NCBI RefSeq assembly: GCF_000813145.1
Contig: NZ_BAZF01000004.1
Span: forward strand, 248,001 to 312,000
Reading direction: 5' to 3'
DNA: 64,000 nucleotides
From: Geobacter sp. OR-1
GTDB lineage: Bacteria; Desulfobacterota; Desulfuromonadia; Geobacterales; DSM-12255
In this document: piece by piece, positions 29,849-36,894 of the stretch
How positions within the stretch are numbered: position 1 is the first letter of the stretch
Layout of the letters: each line of letters begins with the position of its first letter
Position numbers and translations under genes: made by a program
The notes under the pieces: model-generated
Told to the model about the DNA's origin: nothing
What the model saw: the letters and a program-made list of their open reading frames with translations, nothing else
Databases searched by the model: none

Positions 29849-30259
29849 ATGGACCTGCATAAATGCCTTATCGTGGATGACGAAGAATTGGCACGCGAGA
29901 CGTTATCACTCCTGCTCACCGGCGTCGAATGCGAGATGGCAAAAGACGGGAATGAAGCCGTTGCCAAATTTGAAAAGTCGCTCGATGACGGAAACCGGTT
30001 TGATCTGGTGTTCCTGGACATAGTGATGCCTGAGCTGAACGGTCACGAAACCGGCAAGGCCTTGCGGAAGAGGGAAAAGGACCGAAACATCCCGGTCGGC
30101 GAGAGGACTAAAATCGTCATGCTGACGGCCCTGAACTCACCGAACGACGTGATGGAATCCATGATGTCCTCGCAATCGTCGGCATATCTGGTCAAACCGG
30201 TCGAGCCGCAAAAACTGCGGGAAACTCTCAGCAAGATCGGCTTGAAAATCCCGAAATAA
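29849..30259 (+). CDS. Single-domain response regulator (CheY-like receiver)
   Basis: The 136-aa protein is a stand-alone receiver: acidic pair in CLIVDDEELARETLSLLL, phosphoacceptor Asp in FDLVFLDIVMPELNG, Thr in VMLTALNSP and Lys in AYLVKPVEPQKL. There is no output domain, so it acts by protein-protein contact. AAGGAG lies 7 nt before the ATG. No histidine kinase is nearby; the partner is unknown. Confidence 0.9.
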   Translation: MDLHKCLIVDDEELARETLSLLLTGVECEMAKDGNEAVAKFEKSLDDGNRFDLVFLDIVMPELNGHETGKALRKREKDRNIPVGERTKIVMLTALNSPNDVMESMMSSQSSAYLVKPVEPQKLRETLSKIGLKIPK

Positions 30260-30297
30260 CGTTGGCCGGAGAAAGCGCCGGGCCATAGGGCGAGCGC

Positions 30298-32742
30298 CTA
30301 GTCGTCGGTTTTCCCCTTTACCTTCTTCGCCCCTTTCTGACCTTCTGTGGGAGCGGTGAACTTTTTCATCTGTTCCAGCATCTCTTGCAACCGTTTGTTG
30401 GCGAGGAAATTGATGCTCCCTTCAGGGAAGCTCAGGTCCGGCTGTTGCACACCGCCCGGGACACCGGTCAGGATCTCGATCCCCTGATCGATGGTCTCAA
30501 CGCTCCAGATGTGGAACCTGCCCTCGCGCACCGCTGCAGTTACTTCGTCGTTCAGCATCAAGTGCTTTTCATTGCTCTTCGGAATTATCACCCCCTGCTC
30601 GCCGGTCAACCCCTTGGCCTTGCAAACGGCATAGAATCCCTCGATCTTGTAATTCACCCCGCCGATCGGCTGGATCTTGCCGAGCTGGTTCACGCTGCCG
30701 GTCACGGCGATCCCCTGCTTGATCGGCACCCCGGATAGCGATGACAGCAAGGCGTAAAGCTCGGTGGAGGAGGCGCTGTCCCCTTCAACACCCTCGTAAT
30801 TCTGCTCGAAGCAGATCGATGCCGAGAACGAGAGCGGCTTGTCGAAGGCGAATTTCCCGCCGAGATAGCCGGTGAGTATCAGCACCCCCTTGTCGTGAAT
30901 CGGCCCGGAGAGTTTGACCTCGCGCTCGATGTTGACCATACCGCCGCGCCCCAGGTAAACCCTGGCCGTGACGCGGGAAGGCCTGCCGAACATGTAGTCG
31001 GCAATGGTCATCACCGAGAGGCCGTTTATCTGCCCGACCTCGCTCCCCTCGGTGTCGCAGAGGATGGTTCCATCCTCGAACAGCTCCTGGAGCCGCTCTT
31101 CAACCCTGTTGCTGCGGTAGATCTTCTCGAAGATCGTCTTCTTGACGATCTCCCGGGTTACGGTCCCCCGCCCTTCCTTGTTGGCCCAATAGCTGGCTTC
31201 GCGGATCAGGTCCGCAATCTCCATGAACTGGGACGAGAGCTTCCCCTGATCTTCGACGATGCGCGCTGAATGCTCCAGCAGCCCGGCCACGCCGCTCCGG
31301 TCAAAAGGTACAAGCTTTTCGTTCTTGCAGTGCGTGGCGACGAACAGGGCGTAATCCCGCATGATTTCAGGGGTCCGGCCCACACGGCTGTCAAAGTCGG
31401 CCTTGACCTTGAAAAACTTACGGTAATCGGGCTCAAGATGAAACAGCAGGTAGTAGATCCAGGGTGATCCGATCATGACGATCTTGGCCCGGAGCGGGAT
31501 CGGCTCGGGCTTCAGCGAGACAAAGGTCATGAAGCGGTACTGCTCGAGCGCATCCTCGATCTTGATCTCGCCGCTTCTCACGCACCTTTTGAGGGCATCC
31601 CAGGCAAAGGGATTGATCAGCACCTCACGGGCATCGATGATCAGATACCCGCCGTTGGCCTTGTGCAAAGCCCCCGGCTTGATCAGGGTGAAATTGGTGG
31701 TAGCAACCCCGCCCATCTGAATGACGTTTTCAATCCGGCCGAACAGGTTGTTGTAGGTGGGGTTTTGCTCGAACACCACCGGCGCCCCGGTGGTTTCCCG
31801 GTTGTCCACAAACACGTTCACCCCGTAACGCTCGAACGACGGCTCCTGCCGCGGCATCCTGATGCCCGGGATCTGCGGCGGCTGCTGCTGGGGCTTGAAA
31901 TCTTCCAGGTTGTTCAGGATATCCTCCTGGACCGAGTCCAGGTATTTCACGACCTTTTCCAGGTCGCCATATTTCTCCTTCAGCGGTTCGATATGGCGCC
32001 CCACGGCAGAAAGCCCCAGCTCGCGGTCAAGCTTCCCCAGAGTCTCCTTGGTCTCCTTTTCGTTTTCGCGGATCATCCGGAGCAGGTCGTTCAGTTTCTC
32101 GGTCAGCTCTTTGCCGGTATCCTCAAGCTTCTGCCGCTCTTCATCCCCCAGCGCCTCGTATTCCTCCTGGGTGTAATTCCGATCGTCCTTCTGCGGCACC
32201 ATCACCAGGCCGGAAACCGTTCGCTGCAGCGAAAATCCCCTTTCCTCCGCCTCCTTTTCCAGAGCAGCGAACAGCTCGCCGTTCTTCCCCTGGTACTCAT
32301 CAATAACTGCTGCCTTGTGGTTCTCATAGTCCTTGCTGTCAAGCGCCTTCGGGATATCCGACTTGACCCCCTCCAGCAGCTCTTTCATGTCCTTTTCGAG
32401 TTCCACCCCTTTACCCGCGGGCAGGGCAAGGGAGAGCGGCAGATCGGCATCCTTGAAGTTGTAGACATAGCACCAGTCGGTCGGGGTCGGCTGCTCCTTG
32501 GCCAGCTTCTTGAGCATGTTGCGGATCGTGGACGACCGGCCGGTGCCGGCCTCACCAGCCAGGAACAGGTTGTAGCCGCATTCCGTGATCCCGAACCCGA
32601 ACTCCAGGCTCTTCAAGGCCCGCTCCTGGCCGATCGTACCTTCCAGCTCCGGCAGTTCTTCTGTGGTCTCGAAATCGAACCCACTCTCGTCACATTCCCA
32701 GCGGAGCTTGTCCGGGGCAATCTTGAATTTGTCTGCGGTCAT
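30298..32742 (-). CDS. Lon-like ATP-dependent protease (COG1067 type)
   Basis: The 814-aa protein has an AAA-like module with a GEAGTGRSS P-loop (about residue 62) and a coiled-coil insertion (about 130-290). A C-terminal S16 protease domain has the catalytic Ser in EGDSASSTELYALLSSL and the Lys in NYKIEGFYAVCKAKG. It lacks the N-terminal substrate domain of classical Lon and matches the Lon-related (LonH/YcbZ-like) group. The P-loop has GTGRS instead of GTGKS, so an Arg replaces the usual Lys and ATPase activity may be altered. A true Lon is encoded at 47.5 kb. It probably works in protein quality control. Confidence 0.88.
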   Translation of the reverse strand: MTADKFKIAPDKLRWECDESGFDFETTEELPELEGTIGQERALKSLEFGFGITECGYNLFLAGEAGTGRSSTIRNMLKKLAKEQPTPTDWCYVYNFKDADLPLSLALPAGKGVELEKDMKELLEGVKSDIPKALDSKDYENHKAAVIDEYQGKNGELFAALEKEAEERGFSLQRTVSGLVMVPQKDDRNYTQEEYEALGDEERQKLEDTGKELTEKLNDLLRMIRENEKETKETLGKLDRELGLSAVGRHIEPLKEKYGDLEKVVKYLDSVQEDILNNLEDFKPQQQPPQIPGIRMPRQEPSFERYGVNVFVDNRETTGAPVVFEQNPTYNNLFGRIENVIQMGGVATTNFTLIKPGALHKANGGYLIIDAREVLINPFAWDALKRCVRSGEIKIEDALEQYRFMTFVSLKPEPIPLRAKIVMIGSPWIYYLLFHLEPDYRKFFKVKADFDSRVGRTPEIMRDYALFVATHCKNEKLVPFDRSGVAGLLEHSARIVEDQGKLSSQFMEIADLIREASYWANKEGRGTVTREIVKKTIFEKIYRSNRVEERLQELFEDGTILCDTEGSEVGQINGLSVMTIADYMFGRPSRVTARVYLGRGGMVNIEREVKLSGPIHDKGVLILTGYLGGKFAFDKPLSFSASICFEQNYEGVEGDSASSTELYALLSSLSGVPIKQGIAVTGSVNQLGKIQPIGGVNYKIEGFYAVCKAKGLTGEQGVIIPKSNEKHLMLNDEVTAAVREGRFHIWSVETIDQGIEILTGVPGGVQQPDLSFPEGSINFLANKRLQEMLEQMKKFTAPTEGQKGAKKVKGKTDD

Positions 32743-32811
32743 TTCATCTTCCTTTCCCGTCTGTATTCAAAAGTTAGAGCCATCAAAATGAACAAACATT
32801 CACCTTACAAA

Positions 32812-34227
32812 TCAGGAATGGATCGCCCGTTTGCAGGCATCAAGGGCAGCCTCTTTCAACGCCTCGGAGAGGGTCGGATGGGCATGGAACGTCATGGCGA
32901 TATCCTCGGCCGTGGCGCCGTAAGTCATGGCGGTTACCGCTTCTGCAATCATGTCCGATGCCCGGGGGCCGATGATATGAACCCCGAGCACCCGTCCGGT
33001 CTGCTGATGGGCCAGCACCTTAACGAAACCGTCGGTCTCGTCCATGCACTTCGCCCGGCCGTTGGCCATGAAACTGAACCTGCCGGCCGTGTACGGGCTC
33101 CCTTCACCCTTCAGCTGTTCTTCGGTCTTTCCCACCCCTGCAGCCTCGGGCCAGGTATAGACAATCCCCGGCAGATAGTCGTAATCGACCACCGATTTTT
33201 CGCCGTGCATCCGCTCGACGCAGACCACACCCTCTTCCGAAGCCTTGTGCGCCAGCATCGGCCCGCTAATCAGGTCGCCGATGGCGTAGATGCCGGGCAC
33301 AGAGGTCTGGTACTCCTCATCCACCACGATCCGGCCATGGGTATCGACCTTGACACCGGCCTCGCCGGCACCAGGAATGTCGCTGTTCGGGACACGTCCG
33401 GCAGCCACCAGAACCCGGTCGCACTCGACGGCCATCGATCCGGCCGGACCTTCCAGGGTTAGGAACAGCTTTCCGTCCCGCTTTTCGACCACAGTCACCC
33501 TTGTTTCCAGATGAAACTTCATTCCCTGCTTTTTCAGGGAGCGCACCAGGGTATCGGCCACCTGGCCGTCGGTTGCCGGGAGCGGTTTGGCAAGGGTCTC
33601 CACCACTGTAACCTGGCTGCCGAGCCGGCGCCAGACCGATCCCAGCTCAAGCCCGATGTAACCGGCTCCGATCACGACCAGATGCTCGGGCACCTTGTCA
33701 AAAATGAGCGCCCCGCGGGCATCCACTACAAATTCATTGTCAAAGGGGATTCCCGGAATCTCGGCCGCACGGCTACCGGTCGCCAGCAGCAGCCTGCGTC
33801 CCTTGACCGTTGCCGCGCCTGCCGGTCCGGACAGATGGACCGTGCGCAGCTCACCGTCAACATCGCCGATACTGGCAGTCCCCTGCAGCCGCTCGACATT
33901 GTTCTTCTTGAACAGGAAGGCAACGCCGTCGGTGAGCTTCCTGACGACATCGTCCTTGCGAGCCTGCATCCGTGCCAGATCGAGCCGGGGCGGGTCGATG
34001 ACGATCCCGTGCGCCGCAAACCGGTCGCGGGCAAAGGCGAAATGCTCCGAAGAATCAAGCAGCGCCTTGCTCGGGATGCACCCCTCGTTAAGGCAGACGC
34101 CGCCCAAGGTTTCGCTCTTTTCCACCACGCAGACCGTCATCCCCAACTGGCTGGCGCGAATCGCCGCCACATACCCGCCAGGCCCGGCTCCGATGACAAT
34201 GAGATCGTATGTTATGTCTGAGTTCAT
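32812..34227 (-). CDS. lpdA: Dihydrolipoyl dehydrogenase (E3)
   Basis: The 471-aa FAD enzyme reoxidises dihydrolipoyl groups of 2-oxoacid dehydrogenases with NAD+. Seen are the FAD-binding VIGAGPGGYVAAIRASQLG, the redox disulfide in GGVCLNEGCIPSKALL, the NAD site VVIGAGYIGLELGSVW, and the C-terminal catalytic FHAHPTLSEALKEAAL. It lies on the same strand as sucA and sucB, which begin 5 kb upstream, but a small lipoprotein gene and a toxin-antitoxin pair stand between. It probably serves the 2-oxoglutarate dehydrogenase complex. Confidence 0.95.
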   Translation of the reverse strand: MNSDITYDLIVIGAGPGGYVAAIRASQLGMTVCVVEKSETLGGVCLNEGCIPSKALLDSSEHFAFARDRFAAHGIVIDPPRLDLARMQARKDDVVRKLTDGVAFLFKKNNVERLQGTASIGDVDGELRTVHLSGPAGAATVKGRRLLLATGSRAAEIPGIPFDNEFVVDARGALIFDKVPEHLVVIGAGYIGLELGSVWRRLGSQVTVVETLAKPLPATDGQVADTLVRSLKKQGMKFHLETRVTVVEKRDGKLFLTLEGPAGSMAVECDRVLVAAGRVPNSDIPGAGEAGVKVDTHGRIVVDEEYQTSVPGIYAIGDLISGPMLAHKASEEGVVCVERMHGEKSVVDYDYLPGIVYTWPEAAGVGKTEEQLKGEGSPYTAGRFSFMANGRAKCMDETDGFVKVLAHQQTGRVLGVHIIGPRASDMIAEAVTAMTYGATAEDIAMTFHAHPTLSEALKEAALDACKRAIHS

Positions 34228-34321
34228 GCCGTTTTATCTCCTCAGATATGCGTTTAGATTGTAACGGGGTGGGAGATCACCTGACGGCTTTTTGGTCAAG
34301 TGTATCTTCCTTGTTAGACCT

Positions 34322-34765
34322 TTATTTTCGGCCAATCTCAATTGCTTGTTTCATCAATTTCGGATCATCGGTAACATTAAATGTCGGTCCGCCTTTATGT
34401 TCGATGACCTCAGTAATCCCTTTGGCGCGGATAATGACAAAATGCGGTTCACTCCCAGGATCAAAACCGCCGTATTTGTTTCGTTTCTTATCAGTTTCTG
34501 GATGCCAAAAATGCTGTCCAGTTATTGTGAACAATTGTTTGCCATCTTTGCTCAGCAACTCAATAACTGTGTTATCGACCGGGAGCGGAGATGAATAGTA
34601 TGACAAATTAACCTTCACATCATTTCTCGTGTAACCTGTTGGCAGGGTAAACCACCTCGGCAATCTGGAGTCTGATGTAAGTACAAAAGATGATTCAACG
34701 CAACCTCTGATTGGGCTGCATGAAACAAGCAAGAACAATCCTATGAATAGCACTCTTGGGTTCAC
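34322..34765 (-). CDS. Small lipoprotein of unknown function
   Basis: The 147-aa protein has a lipoprotein signal (MNPRVLFIGLFLLVSC, lipobox Cys at residue 16). A beta-rich domain follows with RLPRWFTLPTGYTRNDVKVN and QHFWHPETDKKRNKYGG. I do not recognise a named family. It is less GC-rich than its neighbours and lies with REP-like hairpins and the vapBC pair in a stretch that looks inserted between sucB and lpdA. Confidence 0.7.
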   Translation of the reverse strand: MNPRVLFIGLFLLVSCSPIRGCVESSFVLTSDSRLPRWFTLPTGYTRNDVKVNLSYYSSPLPVDNTVIELLSKDGKQLFTITGQHFWHPETDKKRNKYGGFDPGSEPHFVIIRAKGITEVIEHKGGPTFNVTDDPKLMKQAIEIGRK

Positions 34766-34801
34766 GGCATTTATTTTTCTGACGGTCTAACTAGTTATTG
34801 A

Positions 34802-34827
34802 CCGGTTCAGGCGCGCGCGTGAACCGG
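34802..34827. repeat. REP-like hairpin
   Basis: Perfect 8-bp arms CCGGTTCA / TGAACCGG enclose the GC-alternating loop GGCGCGCGCG. It lies in the 183-bp gap between the lipoprotein and vapC genes. Confidence 0.45.
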
Positions 34828-34848
34828 AGATCTACCCATGAAAAACTA

Positions 34849-34912
34849 GGGACACTCCTCGATTTTTCGCTAGGCCGCCGCGGATTCACTGGGGTAATAC
34901 AGGGAGTGTCCC
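34849..34912. repeat. Inverted repeat GGGACACTCC / GGAGTGTCCC
   Basis: Perfect 10-bp arms (34849-34858 and 34903-34912) lie 44 bp apart in the same gap as the hairpin at 34.8 kb. It may be a remnant of a small mobile or REP-type element. Confidence 0.45.
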
Positions 34913-34948
34913 CAATTAACCGTGTGGTTCTGAGCGTTGGTGGATAAA

Positions 34949-35356
34949 TTATCCCTCTCGCACTTCCAGTCGTAATCCCTCAATCTTCTCAAAATCACGC
35001 CGGTTAGCGGTAATCACCGTGTAATCCAGGGAAATAGCCGTCGATGCAATGATGAGATCATGAGCTCCTACCGTAAAACCTCGCTGCATCAGAGACGCCC
35101 ATATTCTGGCGTAGATGCGGGCAACGCCGATATCAAAAGGGATCACGGGAATCATCTCTATTATCTTTTCCACAAAGGCCTGACGCCTGATCCTCCGGGT
35201 TTCCGTATCGGCCCGCTCGACGCCATGGAGAAGTTCGGCCACGGTTACCACGCTGATACCGAACGGTTCATCTTCGCGGCCAGCCACCAGACTCTCGACT
35301 AACCCTCGGCTTCTCTCAAGCGCGATGATCTCGCTGGAGTCAAGGATCACTCCCAT
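34949..35356 (-). CDS. vapC: VapC-type PIN-domain toxin
   Basis: The 135-aa PIN-domain RNase has acidic catalytic residues in VILDSSEIIALERS (Asp), VTVAELLHGV (Glu) and the C-terminal GAHDLIIASTAI (Asp) and ITANRRDFEKI. In this family such toxins cleave tRNA or rRNA and are neutralised by the co-encoded antitoxin. It overlaps the antitoxin gene by 10 bp, so the two are translationally coupled. Confidence 0.9.
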   Translation of the reverse strand: MGVILDSSEIIALERSRGLVESLVAGREDEPFGISVVTVAELLHGVERADTETRRIRRQAFVEKIIEMIPVIPFDIGVARIYARIWASLMQRGFTVGAHDLIIASTAISLDYTVITANRRDFEKIEGLRLEVREG

Positions 35357-35628
35357 GACAGAGCCGTGGGCATTGAAGGCTGCGAACTTGCCGCTGCCAG
35401 GACATCGGCCTCAAAAGCTGTATCACTGCTGTCAAGACGGGGCAGGTTTTGCACAATCTTACGCAGGTCGGCCAGGGTCGCGCAAATGCCGGCCGGTTCT
35501 ACAGGAACCAGGGATGCGGCCGGTTTTCCGCCACGAATCACGGTATACCGATCTCCACGGTATTTAATGTTGTTCAGCAGCTCCGAAAAATTTCTGACTG
35601 CCTCGGTTGAACTGATTGATGCTCGCAT
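35347..35628 (-). CDS. Phd/YefM-type antitoxin partner of VapC
   Basis: The 93-aa protein starts MRASISSTEAVRNFSELLNN, the DNA-binding fold of Phd/YefM antitoxins, followed by YTVIRGGKPAASLVPVEP. The C-terminal tail (residues about 55-93) would bind the toxin. The start with GGAG 6 nt upstream is preferred to one four codons earlier that lies on that site. A 21-bp palindrome directly upstream is the likely autoregulatory operator. Confidence 0.87.
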   Translation of the reverse strand: MRASISSTEAVRNFSELLNNIKYRGDRYTVIRGGKPAASLVPVEPAGICATLADLRKIVQNLPRLDSSDTAFEADVLAAASSQPSMPTALSWE

Positions 35629-35640
35629 GGCAATCTCCAT

Positions 35641-35661
35641 AAAATATGATAATCATATTTT
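35641..35661. promoter_or_regulatory. Operator of the toxin-antitoxin operon
   Basis: Perfect 10-bp arms AAAATATGAT / ATCATATTTT around a single A lie next to the antitoxin ribosome site. Antitoxins of this family bind such palindromes to repress their own operon. Confidence 0.7.
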
Positions 35662-35691
35662 ACATAGCATATCCCTTTATTCAAGCAAAAA

Positions 35692-36891
35692 CTACCCCTC
35701 CAGAAACAGCTCTTCCGGCTCTTCGACGCACTCCTTGACCCGCTTGAGGAACCCGACCGCCTCGCGGCCATCCACAATCCGATGATCGTAGGAAAGCGCT
35801 AGGTACATCATGGGGCGAATCACCACCTGCCCGTCCCTGGCCACCGGCCGGTCCTGCACCGCATGCATCCCGAGCACCCCGCTCTGCGGTGGGTTCAGGA
35901 TCGGCGTGGACAGGAGCGAACCATAGACCCCGCCGTTGGAGATCGAGAAGGTTCCGCCTTCCAGGTCGGCAATGGCCAGCCGGTTTTCCCTGATCTTGAC
36001 CGCGAACGCCTCGATCTGCTGCTCGATTTCAAAGAAATGCAGCCGTTCGGCATCCCGGAGCACCGGCACCACCAGCCCTTTTTCCGCACCGATGGCAATC
36101 CCGATATTGCAGTAATCGTGATAGACAATGTCGTTCCCGTCGATAAAGGCGTTGACGGCCGGAAACGCTTGCAGCGCCTCGCAACAGGCCTTGACAAAGA
36201 ACGACATGAAGCCGAGTTTCACCCCGTGCCTCTGGAGAAAATGCTCGTTGTGCTTTTTCCGCAGTTCGATGATCCGGGAGAGGTCCGCCTCGTTGAACGT
36301 CGTCAGCATGGCGGTCTCCCGGCGGGTAGTCATCAACCTCTCGGCGATCCTGCGTCTGATGGGCGTCATCACTACCCGGCGGGTGCGAGGTTCACGGTTA
36401 TCGGGTGCTGGTTCGCGGTTTAAAGTTGGCGGTTCGAGATGCGCGGCATAGGGGATAGGCTCCTCGGAGCGAACGGCCTGAGGCAGCGGCGTTTCAACCG
36501 GTTGGCTGCCGGCCTTGACCACATCCTCGGCAGTTACCCGACCGCCGCGCCCGGAGCCGGGGATTGCGGCGAGATCGACACTTTTTTCCGCCGCCAGCTT
36601 TCTGGCCGAAGGGGAGACGGGCGGCTTGGCCGGCTCAGCCCCTGCCGGCCCTGCGGCAACCGGTGCAGCGGCAATGCGGCCGATGACCGTGCCGATCTTC
36701 ACCGTCTCACCCGCAGGTGCTATGATGGTCAGAATCCCCGCAATGTCGGCATTCAGCTCCAGGGTTATCTTGTCGGTCTCGATCTCGCAGACCGCTTCAT
36801 CCTTTGCCACTGCAGCGCCGTCTTCCTTCAGCCAGCGTGCCACCAGCGCGTCGTGAACCGATTCTCCGACTTCCGGTACCTTGATCTCCAT
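35692..36891 (-). CDS. sucB: Dihydrolipoamide succinyltransferase (E2 of 2-oxoglutarate dehydrogenase)
   Basis: The 399-aa protein has an N-terminal lipoyl domain (lipoyl-Lys in [10 protein letters not shown], residue about 43) and an Ala/Pro linker. A peripheral subunit-binding domain ([20 protein letters not shown]) and a Pro-rich linker follow. The catalytic acyltransferase domain ends in [16 protein letters not shown], with the HxxxD active site. It transfers the succinyl group to CoA in the TCA cycle. It starts 3 bp after sucA ends, a clear operon. Downstream lies a toxin-antitoxin pair instead of the expected E3 gene. Confidence 0.95.
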   Translation of the reverse strand: MEIKVPEVGESVHDALVARWLKEDGAAVAKDEAVCEIETDKITLELNADIAGILTIIAPAGETVKIGTVIGRIAAAPVAAGPAGAEPAKPPVSPSARKLAAEKSVDLAAIPGSGRGGRVTAEDVVKAGSQPVETPLPQAVRSEEPIPYAAHLEPPTLNREPAPDNREPRTRRVVMTPIRRRIAERLMTTRRETAMLTTFNEADLSRIIELRKKHNEHFLQRHGVKLGFMSFFVKACCEALQAFPAVNAFIDGNDIVYHDYCNIGIAIGAEKGLVVPVLRDAERLHFFEIEQQIEAFAVKIRENRLAIADLEGGTFSISNGGVYGSLLSTPILNPPQSGVLGMHAVQDRPVARDGQVVIRPMMYLALSYDHRIVDGREAVGFLKRVKECVEEPEELFLEG

Positions 36892-36894
36892 CTC

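Noticed and set aside
31663-33462. 599-codon open frame antisense to the Lon-like and lpdA genes
   Set aside because: Composition and position show an antisense shadow across two genes.
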